DNA of 14,096 nucleotides. Origin: Sphingomonadales bacterium. Lineage in GTDB: Bacteria; Pseudomonadota; Alphaproteobacteria; Sphingomonadales; Sphingomonadaceae. The first letter of the stretch is position 1, and each line of letters starts with the position of its first letter. The notes beneath the pieces were generated by a model. It was not told where the DNA came from, searched no databases, and saw only the letters and a list, made by a program, of their open reading frames with translations. Below, in pieces: positions 1 through 6,362 of the stretch. The stretch is from contig JAGWVC010000099.1 of the NCBI GenBank assembly GCA_018971065.1, positions 1 to 14,096 of the forward strand. The letters run 5' to 3'. The position numbers and the translations under genes were made by a program.

Positions 1-314
1 TTCGGTCCGGGATCCTCGCGGCAATGGGGCTCGCCGTTACCCGGCCGGTCTGCGACCGCTTGGATCGGGGCCAAGTTTGCTGTGCGAGCCCGGCGAACCG
101 TCCCGCTTCTCCATCCACCAAGCAGGGTCGAGCCGAACCGGGTGCTGAACTCCTGTCGGCCGGTCGCGAAAGCGAGTTTTGATCAGTCTCGCACCCCTGC
201 GGGACGCCCCGACGCCGGCCTGATGTTCTCGGACCGTATGCGTTCTTCCCCCCGGCGTAACGTCGCATTCGCCAGCGGCCGATTTGTCATGTCCGGCGTT
301 TGCGTCAGTTCGGA

Positions 315-461
315 CTCACGCGAAGCCGCGAAGGCGCAAAGAGAAGAAGGCGGCAGGGGCGCCGCAGGCTTTCCTTCATCGGGGCAAGCGCAGAGCCAGA
401 GATGTCACAGCGGCTTCGCCGCAAGCACGACCCCTTTGGCGTCTTCGCGGCTTCGCGTGAG
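315..461. repeat. Inverted-repeat element with octamer arms
   Basis: Two arms, 315-341 and 434-461, are near-perfect reverse complements. Read as the reverse complement, the left arm is three tandem octamers (CTTTGCGC, CTTCGCGG, CTTCGCGT) followed by GAG. The right arm reads CTTTGGCGT, CTTCGCGG, CTTCGCGT, GAG, so the arms differ by one inserted base and one substitution. Between them are two further small stems: GCGGC/GCCGC at 350-354/361-365, and GCGGC-TTC-GCCGC at 410-422. The whole can fold as one long stem topped by two hairpins. This architecture resembles REP/MITE-like non-coding repeats. I recall CTTCGCG-type repeats as common between genes of sphingomonads, but copy number cannot be tested here. 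Confidence 0.7.
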
Positions 462-512
462 ACCCATGTCCCCCGCCGCCCGCCGTTTCTTTTCAACCAC
501 GCTCCACGCAGA

Positions 513-533
513 GTTGCCGCTGGTCGCGGCAAC
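513..533. repeat. Perfect 8-bp hairpin
   Basis: GTTGCCGC (513-520) and GCGGCAAC (526-533) are exact reverse complements around the 5-nt loop TGGTC. No T-tract follows on either strand, so it is not a canonical intrinsic terminator. It sits between the large inverted element and the hairpin at the SDR operon's 3' end. Confidence 0.5.
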
Positions 534-557
534 GTTGAACTTACGGAGCTTTACAAG

Positions 558-582
558 GTCAAAATCGACAAGCGATTTTGAC
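558..582 (-). terminator. Hairpin at 3' end of SDR operon, possible terminator
   Basis: A perfect 10-bp inverted repeat: GTCAAAATCG at 558-567 and CGATTTTGAC at 573-582, with loop ACAAG. On the minus strand it starts on the last base of the SDR stop codon (TAG, 584-582), which is where a transcription end or mRNA-stabilising 3' hairpin would sit. The stem is A/T-rich for this genome, and only a weak run (CTTGT) follows, so a classic Rho-independent terminator is not certain. A related string (AGCGAGTTTTGATCAG) occurs near 172-186 without a partner arm, so this may instead be a dispersed repeat. Confidence 0.5.
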
Positions 583-1379
583 TAGCGCTTTAACTCCCCC
601 GCCTGATGCGGAAACTGCACCATCACCCCGCCGTCGATCACCAGCGTCTGCCCGGTGATGAACGAGGCCATGTCCGACAGCAGGAACAGCAGCGGCTTGG
701 CCAGATCGATCGGCCGCCCGAAGCGTTGCAGCGGCACCCCTTCCTTCACCGCATTGGCATCCATCATCGCCAGCGCCTCGGCCTCGGGCATGGGAATCTG
801 GTTCACCAGCCGGGGGGTGGCGTTGATGTCGGGGGCGATGCAGTTGATGCGGATGCCGAACGGCCCCCATTCATCGGCCAGCCCGCGCGCCATCGCCATC
901 ACCGCCGCCTTGGCCATGCCATAGGGCACGTGGTTGCGCGCGCCGTAGATGCCGCTGACCGAGGCGACCATCGCGATCGAGCCGCCGGTTCCGGCGCGCA
1001 TGTGCCGCCCGGCGGCCTGGGCGATGTTCATCTGGCTGTGCAGGTTCATCCGCCATTGCGCCTCGATATGATCGGCATCGCATTCGGCGAAGCGCCGGTT
1101 CTTCACCTGGCCGACGATGTTGGCCACACGCGTCAACCCGCCCAGCGCCTCGGCTGCGGCATCGACCATCGCGTTCGCCACCGCCTCGTCGCGCACATCG
1201 CCGGTCAGCGCGACGCCGCCGATTTCCTTTGCCACCGCCTCGGCCCGGTCGCGGTCGATGTCGGCCACCGCGACTTTCGCGCCGGCGCGCGCCAGCAGCA
1301 GCGCCAGTTCCTTGCCGGTGCCGAAGCCGCCGCCCACCACCAGCGCCGGCTGGCCCGCCAGCCCCATCAGTTCCTGCAT
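582..1379 (-). CDS. SDR family NAD(P)-dependent oxidoreductase (classical)
   Basis: 265-aa Rossmann-fold dehydrogenase/reductase, probably cytoplasmic, interconverting an alcohol and a ketone. The nucleotide-binding glycine motif GGGFGTG is at residues 16-22, and Asp40 ends beta-strand 2, which favours NAD(H). The adenine-ring aspartate is D61 and the structural Asn is N112. The catalytic set is Ser140 (or Ser142), Tyr153 and Lys157 in YGMAK, so it should be active. The usual NNAG is replaced by ANIVG (86-90). The tail after TGQTLVIDGG (242-251) is typical. The start is supported by GGAG (complement of 1389-1392), 9 nt upstream. It is the last gene of the three-SDR series, 50 nt after its neighbour. 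An out-of-frame ATG lies 5 nt upstream. The substrate is unknown; SDR families are poor guides to specificity. Confidence 0.9.
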   Translation of the reverse strand: MQELMGLAGQPALVVGGGFGTGKELALLLARAGAKVAVADIDRDRAEAVAKEIGGVALTGDVRDEAVANAMVDAAAEALGGLTRVANIVGQVKNRRFAECDADHIEAQWRMNLHSQMNIAQAAGRHMRAGTGGSIAMVASVSGIYGARNHVPYGMAKAAVMAMARGLADEWGPFGIRINCIAPDINATPRLVNQIPMPEAEALAMMDANAVKEGVPLQRFGRPIDLAKPLLFLLSDMASFITGQTLVIDGGVMVQFPHQAGELKR

Positions 1380-1429
1380 CGCATCGCTCTCCGTTTCTGT
1401 TGTTGGGGCCGACTATCGATCAGCGGCCA

Positions 1430-2362
1430 TCAGCCGTCAAACCCCAGCAGCGCTGAAACCCGCGCCGACCGTTCGGCAAGATTGCGCGGGCGGAACCAGC
1501 GCTCATCCGCCAGCAGCGCGGCGATGCCGTCGCGCACGCCCTCGACGCTGTCGCCCGGACCGACCAGCCCTTCGCTTTCCGCCAGCGCGATGCGGGCGAC
1601 GCGACCGCCGCCCAGCACGAAGGTCTCGCCGCTGACCGCGCAAGCGTCGCTGAGCAGGTAGGCCGCGCCCGGCGCCACGCGTTCGGCGCCCATCGTGCGC
1701 GCGAACCATTCGGCATAAGCGCCCGGGTGAAAGCCCTCGTTCATCCGCGTCATCGCCGCCGGGGCGATGGCGTTGACGCGGATGCCATGCGCGGCGCCAT
1801 CGACCGCAAGGCAGCGCGCGGCGCCGATCACCGCCGCCTTCACACTGGAATAGTCGGCATTGTTCGCCGCGCCATAGGCCCCGGCGGAAGTGGCCAGCAC
1901 GATGCGCCCGCGCGCCTGCGCCGCCATCGCCGGCCACGCGCTGCGCGCCAGCCACAGGCCGCCCTGCACGCAGACGCGGAACACGAGCTCCAGATCGGCC
2001 GCCACCAGTGCATCGGGCGCCTTCAACGGCGGGCACGGGCTGGCGAGGTGGGCAATGGCATTGATGCCGCTGAACGCGTCGATGCACGCCGCCACTGCCG
2101 CCGCGCAGCCGTCGGTGGTGGCAAGATCGGCGGTGCAGGCGATGGCCTCGCCGCCTGTGGCTGTTATCTCGCGCACGACATCCGCCGCCGGGCCGTCGCT
2201 GGTATGCGAACCGTCCTTGGCGGCGCCGTTGTCGGCCACCACGACGCGCCCGCCGCGCGCCGCCACCAACAGCGCGGTTGCCCGCCCCAGCCCGCGCCCG
2301 GCGCCGGTGATGAGCACGGCACGACCATCGAAACGCACGTCGTTCATGTTGGCCCCGCTCAT
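1430..2362 (-). CDS. SDR oxidoreductase resembling 17beta-HSD type 4 dehydrogenase domain
   Basis: 310 aa if started at the ATG overlapping the upstream stop codon (ATGA, 2359-2362). An internal ATG at 2347 (MNDVRF) would give 305 aa and is a real alternative. Glycine motif TGAGRGLG is at 19-26 and the catalytic residues are Ser159, Tyr171 and Lys175 (YSSVK). The long segment after beta-2 (about residues 44-64, with SDGPAADVV) and the C-terminal extension after VLGGGRVARI (249-258) recall the (3R)-hydroxyacyl-CoA dehydrogenase domain of peroxisomal multifunctional enzyme type 2/17beta-HSD4 and its bacterial relatives. A role in oxidising a hydroxyacyl-CoA or a ring alcohol is therefore plausible, but this is inference. 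No hydratase or SCP2-like domain follows. It is probably cotranscribed with both flanking SDRs. Confidence 0.87.
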   Translation of the reverse strand: MSGANMNDVRFDGRAVLITGAGRGLGRATALLVAARGGRVVVADNGAAKDGSHTSDGPAADVVREITATGGEAIACTADLATTDGCAAAVAACIDAFSGINAIAHLASPCPPLKAPDALVAADLELVFRVCVQGGLWLARSAWPAMAAQARGRIVLATSAGAYGAANNADYSSVKAAVIGAARCLAVDGAAHGIRVNAIAPAAMTRMNEGFHPGAYAEWFARTMGAERVAPGAAYLLSDACAVSGETFVLGGGRVARIALAESEGLVGPGDSVEGVRDGIAALLADERWFRPRNLAERSARVSALLGFDG

Positions 2363-3081
2363 CCCTTCAGGCTCCAGCCACCCTCGACGCGCAGGGTCTG
2401 GCCGGTGACGTAGGTGTTCTTCATCAGGTACAGGTAGGCCTCGGCGCATTCGGCGGTCTCGCCGACGCGGGGGACGAGTTGGCCGGCCAGCCGCGCTTCC
2501 TGCACCGCGCGGAAAGCGTCGGGCAGTTCGTCCCACGCCTCGGTGCGGATGGCGCCGGGGCAGACGCCGTTGACGCGTACCGGCGCCAGTTCGACCGCCA
2601 GCCCTTTCACCAGATGCTCGATCGCACCGGCCATCGCCACGGTTACCGCCATGCCGGCCTGCGGGCGGTGCGCGGCCATGCCGTTGGTCAGCGTGATCGA
2701 CCCGCCGGGCCGCAGCGCCGGGGCGCTGTGCTTGGCCACCGCCACCGCACCCCAGACGCGCACGTCGAAGATCGAGGCGGCGGCGCGGATGTCGGTGCTG
2801 GCCAGCGGGGTGTGATGCACCTGGTCCCAGTCGGCCGCCGTGAACACGATATGGTCGATGCCCGATTGTCCGGCGAACTGGCGCCGCACCGCATCCTCGT
2901 CGGTGACGTCGAGGACGATGCCGGCAACACCGGGCAGCGCCTGGCACGCCTTCGCGACTTTCGTTGCCGATCGCGATGCCACCGCCACTTTCGCCCCTGC
3001 GGCCAGCGCCGCCCGCGCCACCCCCAGGCCAATGCCCGAAGTGCCGCCGATTACCCAGACCACCTGCCCTGCCAGATTCAT
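2359..3081 (-). CDS. Atypical SDR protein lacking the YxxxK catalytic motif
   Basis: 240-aa Rossmann-fold protein and first gene of the minus-strand SDR operon. The cofactor motif GGTSGIG (12-18) is intact. SRS at 36-38 after beta-2 suggests NADP(H) preference, and the C-terminal YVTGQTLRVEGG (224-235) is standard SDR. The region where Ser, Tyr and Lys should lie reads LTNGMAAHRP (131-140) then AGMAVTVAMAGAIEHL (142-157), with no Tyr or Lys in the YxxxK position. The flanking LAVELAPVRVNGVCPG (161-176) aligns well with active SDRs, so this is not a frameshift. Such divergent SDRs exist as a known subgroup. It may use other residues, bind ligand without catalysis, or partner a neighbouring SDR. 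GGGAG (complement of 3091-3095) is 9 nt upstream of the ATG. Its stop overlaps the next start by 4 nt. Confidence 0.88.
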   Translation of the reverse strand: MNLAGQVVWVIGGTSGIGLGVARAALAAGAKVAVASRSATKVAKACQALPGVAGIVLDVTDEDAVRRQFAGQSGIDHIVFTAADWDQVHHTPLASTDIRAAASIFDVRVWGAVAVAKHSAPALRPGGSITLTNGMAAHRPQAGMAVTVAMAGAIEHLVKGLAVELAPVRVNGVCPGAIRTEAWDELPDAFRAVQEARLAGQLVPRVGETAECAEAYLYLMKNTYVTGQTLRVEGGWSLKG

Positions 3082-3214
3082 GCCGCGTCTCTCCCGCCCC
3101 GCAGGCTAGCCGACCCGTGCGCCGGGGCAATGGCATATTCCAATGGCGCGCATTCGTGGGGAAATTCGCCGCACCCCGGTTGCCCCGTCGCGCCGAATGC
3201 GCCACCCTTGCGGC
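3082..3214. promoter_or_regulatory. Divergent intergenic region (SDR operon / nagZ block)
   Basis: These 133 bp separate the start of the minus-strand SDR operon from nagZ on the plus strand, so promoters for both units are expected here. The only clear signal is the SDR ribosome binding site (CTCCC at 3091-3095 on the plus strand). A somewhat A/T-richer patch (GGCATATTCCAATGG, about 3131-3145) is the most promoter-like stretch, but I cannot assign -35/-10 boxes or an operator palindrome. The nagZ start has no strong Shine-Dalgarno sequence. The position is inferred from gene orientation rather than from motifs. Confidence 0.4.
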
Positions 3215-4240
3215 ATGACACCCGCGATCTTCGGCCTTTCCGGAACCGTGCTGACCGCCGACGAGCGCGCGTTCTTCGGTGATGCCGATCCGGCGGGCTA
3301 TATCCTGTTCGGCCGCAACGTCGAAAACCGGGCGCAATTGCGCGCGCTGACTGACGAACTGCGCGCGATCCACGGGCGCGACCGGCTGTTCATCTGCATC
3401 GATCAGGAAGGTGGCCGCGTTGCGCGGATGAAGCCGCCGGTGTGGCCCGCCTATCCCGCCGGGGAACTGTTCGACCGCCTGTTCGAGGTGGCACCGGCCA
3501 GCGCCATCCAGGCGGCGCGGCTGAACGCGCACGCGCTGGGGCTGGACCTGGCCGAGGCGGGCATCTCGGTGGACTGCACGCCGCTGCTTGACGTGCGCCA
3601 GCCCGGTGCGCACGACGTGATCGGCGACCGCGCGCTGGGGCGTGAGCCGCTGCGCATCGCGGCGCTGGCGCGCGGTATTCTGGACGGCCTGCGCGCCGCC
3701 GGGGTGGAAGGGGTGGTCAAGCACATGCCGGGGCATGGCCGGGCGCTATGTGACAGCCACAAGGAACTGCCGACGGTGACGGCGGGCGAGGCCGAGCTGG
3801 AAATCGATCTGGCGCCGTTCCGCGCGCTGGCAAATGCGCCGATCGCGATGACCGGGCATATCCGCTTTACCGCGTGGGATGCGGAAAACCCGGCCACGCA
3901 ATCGCCGTTCGTGGTTTCGGACATCATCCGCAAGCGCATCGGCTTCGACGGGCTGCTGCTGACCGACGATATCGACATGGAGGCGCTGGCGGGCACGATC
4001 CCCGAGCGTTCGGCGCGGGCGATTGCGGCGGGGTGCGACGTGGTGCTGAACTGCTGGGGGCGGATGGCCGACATGCAGGGCATTGCCGCCGCGTTGCCGA
4101 CAATGGGCGCCGCCACCGCCGCGCGGCTGGAACGCGCGCTGGCGAACACGGCGGTGCCGCATGGGCACGATCCGGCGCTGCACGCCGCGCTGCTGGCCGA
4201 ACGCGACGCGCTGGCAGCGCCGGTGCTGGCGGCGGCATGA
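3215..4240 (+). CDS. nagZ: Beta-N-acetylhexosaminidase, glycoside hydrolase family 3
   Basis: 341 aa. It removes N-acetylglucosamine from 1,6-anhydro-muropeptides in the cytoplasm during peptidoglycan recycling. NagZ-type GH3 features are all present: CIDQEGGRVARM (61-72), the loop KHMPGHG (169-175) followed by DSH (180-182, His182 being the general acid/base by family knowledge), and RKRIGFDGLLLTDDIDM (239-255), with Asp251 the expected nucleophile. No signal peptide is seen, consistent with a cytosolic enzyme. An in-frame ATG at 3143 would add 24 Arg-rich residues unlike the family, so the ATG at 3215 (MTPAIFGLSG) is preferred. The length matches single-domain Gram-negative NagZ. Its stop overlaps the scpA start (ATGA). 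In other bacteria NagZ products can induce AmpC beta-lactamase; no ampR/ampC is in this window. Confidence 0.95.
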   Translation: MTPAIFGLSGTVLTADERAFFGDADPAGYILFGRNVENRAQLRALTDELRAIHGRDRLFICIDQEGGRVARMKPPVWPAYPAGELFDRLFEVAPASAIQAARLNAHALGLDLAEAGISVDCTPLLDVRQPGAHDVIGDRALGREPLRIAALARGILDGLRAAGVEGVVKHMPGHGRALCDSHKELPTVTAGEAELEIDLAPFRALANAPIAMTGHIRFTAWDAENPATQSPFVVSDIIRKRIGFDGLLLTDDIDMEALAGTIPERSARAIAAGCDVVLNCWGRMADMQGIAAALPTMGAATAARLERALANTAVPHGHDPALHAALLAERDALAAPVLAAA

Positions 4241-5049
4241 CCTCCGACGCCGAGGCGCTGGCCGATGCCGAATGGGAAGGCATCGGCGCGGCGGCGACCG
4301 CTTCCGAAGCGCTCTATCTGGAACTGGACGGCTGGGAAGGCCCGCTGGACCTGTTGCTGGATCTGGCGCGGCGGCAGAAGGTGGACTTGCGGCGGATCTC
4401 GATCCTGGACCTTGTCGATCAGTACCTGGCCTATATCGACCGCGCGGGATCGCTGAAGCTGGAACTGGCGGCCGACTATCTGGTGATGGCGGCGTGGCTG
4501 GCCTATCTGAAATCGGCAATGCTGCTGCCGAAGGAGGAGCAGGAGGACCCATCGCCGGAAGAACTGGCGCTGCGCCTGCAACTGCGGCTGCAGCGGCTGG
4601 CGGCGATGCGCGAGGCGGCGGCGCGGCTGATGGCGCGCGACCGGCTGGGGCGCGACGTGTTCCCGCGCGGCAGCCCCGAAGGCCTGCGGGTGGATCGGCG
4701 CCATGCCTGGCAATCGGACTGGTTTTCGCTGATCCAGGCCTATGGCGCGGTGAAGCTGCGCAGCCAGCCGGTGGTGCATATGGTGCGCGAGCGGCTGGTG
4801 ATGACGCTCGATTCCGCGATCGCGCGGGTCTCGTCGCTGCTGGGCGTATCACTGGACTGGATCGAACTGCGCGATTTCCTGCCACCCCGGCACAGCATCG
4901 ACGGGCAGGACTGGGCCGACCCGCGCCTGCGGCGGTCGGCGCTGGCGTCCAGCTTTGTCGCCGCGCTGGAACTGGCACGGCTGGGCAAGGCGGAAATCGC
5001 GCAGGAGGAGACGTTCGGGCCGCTGCGCCTCAGGCGGATGGGCACATGA
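4237..5049 (+). CDS. scpA: Segregation and condensation protein A (kleisin)
   Basis: 270 aa. ScpA is the kleisin subunit that bridges the SMC ATPase heads and binds an ScpB dimer, forming the condensin that compacts and segregates the nucleoid. The N-terminal half carries the signature WEGPLDLLLDLARRQKVD (33-50), then DQYLAYI (61-67) and YLVMAAWLAYLKSAMLLP (81-98), the SMC-neck-binding region. The middle is a helical Arg/Leu-rich linker. The C-terminal winged helix is seen as SSFVAALELARLGKAEI followed by FGPLRL, which contacts the SMC head cap. About 25 acidic/Ala-rich residues precede the core, as in other alphaproteobacteria. The ATG overlaps the nagZ stop and no Shine-Dalgarno is evident, so coupled translation is likely. 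The stop overlaps the scpB start in the same way. The smc gene is not in the window. Confidence 0.96.
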   Translation: MTSDAEALADAEWEGIGAAATASEALYLELDGWEGPLDLLLDLARRQKVDLRRISILDLVDQYLAYIDRAGSLKLELAADYLVMAAWLAYLKSAMLLPKEEQEDPSPEELALRLQLRLQRLAAMREAAARLMARDRLGRDVFPRGSPEGLRVDRRHAWQSDWFSLIQAYGAVKLRSQPVVHMVRERLVMTLDSAIARVSSLLGVSLDWIELRDFLPPRHSIDGQDWADPRLRRSALASSFVAALELARLGKAEIAQEETFGPLRLRRMGT

Positions 5050-5663
5050 CTCCGGTGGACGCCCTGCAACGCGCGGTGGAGGCGACGCTGTTCGCGGCGA
5101 CCGAGCCGATGACCACCGCCGCGATTGCCCAGCATCTGGGCGGAGGCGACGTGGCCGGGGCGCTGGCGGCGCTGGCGGTACACTATGCCGGGCGCGGGGT
5201 GGAACTGGTCGAGCGGGGCGGGCGCTGGCATTTCCAGACCGCCGCCGATCTGGCGCACCTGTTGCGGCGCGAGCGCGAGGAGGCCCGCCGCCTGTCGCGC
5301 GCGGCCACCGAATGCCTGGCGATCATCGCCTATCACGAGCCGGTCAGCCGCGCCGAGATCGAGGCGATTCGCGGGGTGCAGACCGCCAAGGGCACGCTGG
5401 ACGTGCTGATGGAAGCCGGCTGGGTGCGCGTGGCTGGGCGGCGCGAGGTACCGGGGCGACCGGTGATCTATGCCACCACGCCGGAATTCCTGACCTACTT
5501 CGGGTTGGCGTCGCGCAAGGACCTGCCGGGCATCGACGAACTGCGCGCGGCGGGCCTGCTGGACCCGGTGGACGACGCGTTCGAGGCGCTGATGGGCGCG
5601 GAATCGCGTACGGCCGGCGAAGAATCGGCGGACGGGGTAGAACCGGGCGCGGAAAGCGCCTAG
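5046..5663 (+). CDS. scpB: Segregation and condensation protein B
   Basis: 205 aa. ScpB dimerises and binds the central part of the ScpA kleisin in the SMC-ScpAB condensin. It consists of two winged-helix domains. The first is within about residues 4-75 (DALQRAVEATLFAATEPMTT onward). The second contains the family signature ATECLAIIAYHEPVSRAEIE (87-106), then IRGV (108-111), GWVRVAGRREVPGRP (125-139) and YATTPEFLTYFGL (142-154). The last ~30 residues are an acidic, low-complexity tail (ESRTAGEESADG), presumably disordered. The start codon is fixed by the ATGA overlap with scpA, which implies coupled synthesis of the two partners. Length and motifs are normal and nothing is missing. Confidence 0.96.
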   Translation: MTPVDALQRAVEATLFAATEPMTTAAIAQHLGGGDVAGALAALAVHYAGRGVELVERGGRWHFQTAADLAHLLRREREEARRLSRAATECLAIIAYHEPVSRAEIEAIRGVQTAKGTLDVLMEAGWVRVAGRREVPGRPVIYATTPEFLTYFGLASRKDLPGIDELRAAGLLDPVDDAFEALMGAESRTAGEESADGVEPGAESA

Positions 5664-5688
5664 ACAGGGCGCGAGCAGGGGAATGGAT

Positions 5689-5704
5689 TGCCGGCGATCC
5701 GGCA
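5689..5704 (+). repeat. Small hairpin between scpB and tatA
   Basis: TGCCGG (5689-5694) and CCGGCA (5699-5704) form an exact 6-bp stem around CGAT, in the 66-nt gap after scpB and 25 nt before the tatA start. No T-tract follows. It could be an mRNA processing or attenuating hairpin that sets scp versus tat expression, or chance in GC-rich DNA. The tatA ribosome binding site (GGAG at 5717-5720) lies outside the stem. Confidence 0.35.
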
Positions 5705-5729
5705 CGCACTGATTTTGGAGTTCACGCAC

Positions 5730-5981
5730 ATGGGTCTGTCGCTTCCCCACCTCGTAGTCCTGGCGCTGGTGGTGCTCGTCCTGTTCGGGCGCGGCCGTAT
5801 TTCCGAAATGATGGGTGATTTCGGCAAGGGTATCAAGAGCTTCAAGGAAGGCATGTCGGAAGAGACCACGGTAAAGCCGATGGCCCCGAACCAGTCGAAT
5901 CCGGCTCAGATCACCCAGGCACCGCCCGCCGCGCCGACACTGAACGGCGAGACCATCCCCGAGAACAACCGCCCGCAGTAA
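5730..5981 (+). CDS. tatA: Sec-independent protein translocase subunit TatA
   Basis: 83 aa. TatA oligomerises around the TatBC-substrate complex to move folded, twin-arginine-tagged proteins across the inner membrane. A short N-terminal transmembrane helix (about residues 4-19, SLPHLVVLALVVLVLF) is followed by the hinge FGRG (19-22), the amphipathic helix ISEMMGDFGKGIKSFKEGM (24-42) and an unstructured Pro/Asn-rich tail. FG at the hinge and GKGIKSFK are TatA hallmarks. Start choice: the ATG at 5730 has GGAG 9 nt upstream and fits the family N-terminus. An in-frame TTG at 5688 would add 14 residues before the membrane helix and is rejected. It is the first gene of tatABC, with 15 nt to tatB. 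Confidence 0.95.
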   Translation: MGLSLPHLVVLALVVLVLFGRGRISEMMGDFGKGIKSFKEGMSEETTVKPMAPNQSNPAQITQAPPAAPTLNGETIPENNRPQ

Positions 5982-5996
5982 GCTGCCGGCCGCGCC

Positions 5997-6353
5997 ATGT
6001 TCCTCGACATTGCCCCTTCCGAATTCCTGCTGACCGCGATCGTCGCGGTGGTGGTCATCGGCCCCAAGGACCTGCCGCGCGCGCTGCGCACCGCCGGCAA
6101 GTGGATGGGCAAGATGCGCCGCATGTCGAACCACTTGCGCAGCGGGTTCGACACGATGATCCGCGAGGCCGAGCTGCAGGAAATGGAAGAAGCCTGGCGC
6201 AAGCAGAACGCGGCCATCATGGCGGCGCATCCGCCGGGCAGCGTGGAAGCCCTGCCGGGGGCGCCGACCGAGCCGCTGGCCGAACATCACGCCGATACCG
6301 CGCACGCGGATGCCAGGGCTGCCGAAGCCGCCGCCCTGCCCCCACCGCCCTGA
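5997..6353 (+). CDS. tatB: Sec-independent protein translocase subunit TatB
   Basis: 118 aa. TatB works with TatC as receptor for twin-arginine signal peptides. The N-terminal helix carries the conserved Glu8 in SEFLLTAIVAVVVIG (7-21), and the Pro-containing hinge IGPKDLPRALRTAGKW (20-35) separates TatB from TatA. An amphipathic region, KMRRMSNHLRSGFDTMIREA (39-58), then EAELQEMEEAWRKQ, follows. The tail is Ala/Pro/His-rich and ends in PPPP, likely disordered. The protein is shorter than E. coli TatB but within the alphaproteobacterial range. No strong Shine-Dalgarno is visible, so translation may depend on ribosomes finishing tatA 15 nt upstream. The stop lies 9 nt before tatC. Confidence 0.94.
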   Translation: MFLDIAPSEFLLTAIVAVVVIGPKDLPRALRTAGKWMGKMRRMSNHLRSGFDTMIREAELQEMEEAWRKQNAAIMAAHPPGSVEALPGAPTEPLAEHHADTAHADARAAEAAALPPPP

Positions 6354-6362
6354 GCTGACGAC

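Larger units (their letters stand above)
1..581. other. Gene-poor intergenic region
   Basis: No convincing gene lies in this stretch. One plus-strand frame stays open from the window edge to 585, and a minus-strand frame is open from about 265 to the left edge. Both translate to Arg/Ser/Pro-rich sequence without recognisable domains, hydrophobic segments or a good ribosome binding site, as expected by chance in GC-rich DNA. What it does hold is secondary structure: a possible stem at 186-193/198-205 (one G-U pair), the large inverted element at 315-461, and perfect hairpins at 513-533 and 558-582. It probably lies beyond the 3' end of the minus-strand SDR operon. A gene reaching in from the left cannot be excluded for the first ~260 bases. 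Confidence 0.6.

Noticed and set aside
315..461. CRISPR array or tandem-repeat array
   Set aside because: The repeats are inverted octamer triplets with one central segment, not direct repeats with unique spacers, and no cas gene is present.
82..585. 167-residue plus-strand ORF in the left intergenic region
   Set aside because: It runs through the inverted repeats and hairpins, ends inside the last codons of the convergent SDR gene, and has no domain, hydrophobic pattern or ribosome site.
1401..1430. GGCCG/CGGCC hairpin in the 50-nt gap between two SDR genes
   Set aside because: It has only five base pairs and a 12-nt loop, with no T-run, so it is easily explained by chance at this GC content.
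3143..3214. Upstream ATG extending NagZ by 24 residues
   Set aside because: The added residues are Arg/Pro-rich and not part of the NagZ fold; the ATG at 3215 gives the standard N-terminus.
1430..3736. Single 768-residue minus-strand protein fused through the SDR genes
   Set aside because: Only its last ~310 residues form a recognisable protein (SDR at 1430-2362). The rest is an out-of-frame read of the neighbouring SDR and antisense of nagZ.
5688..5729. TTG start extending TatA by 14 residues
   Set aside because: It has no ribosome site and would place extra residues before the membrane helix, while the ATG at 5730 has GGAG at good spacing and fits the family.
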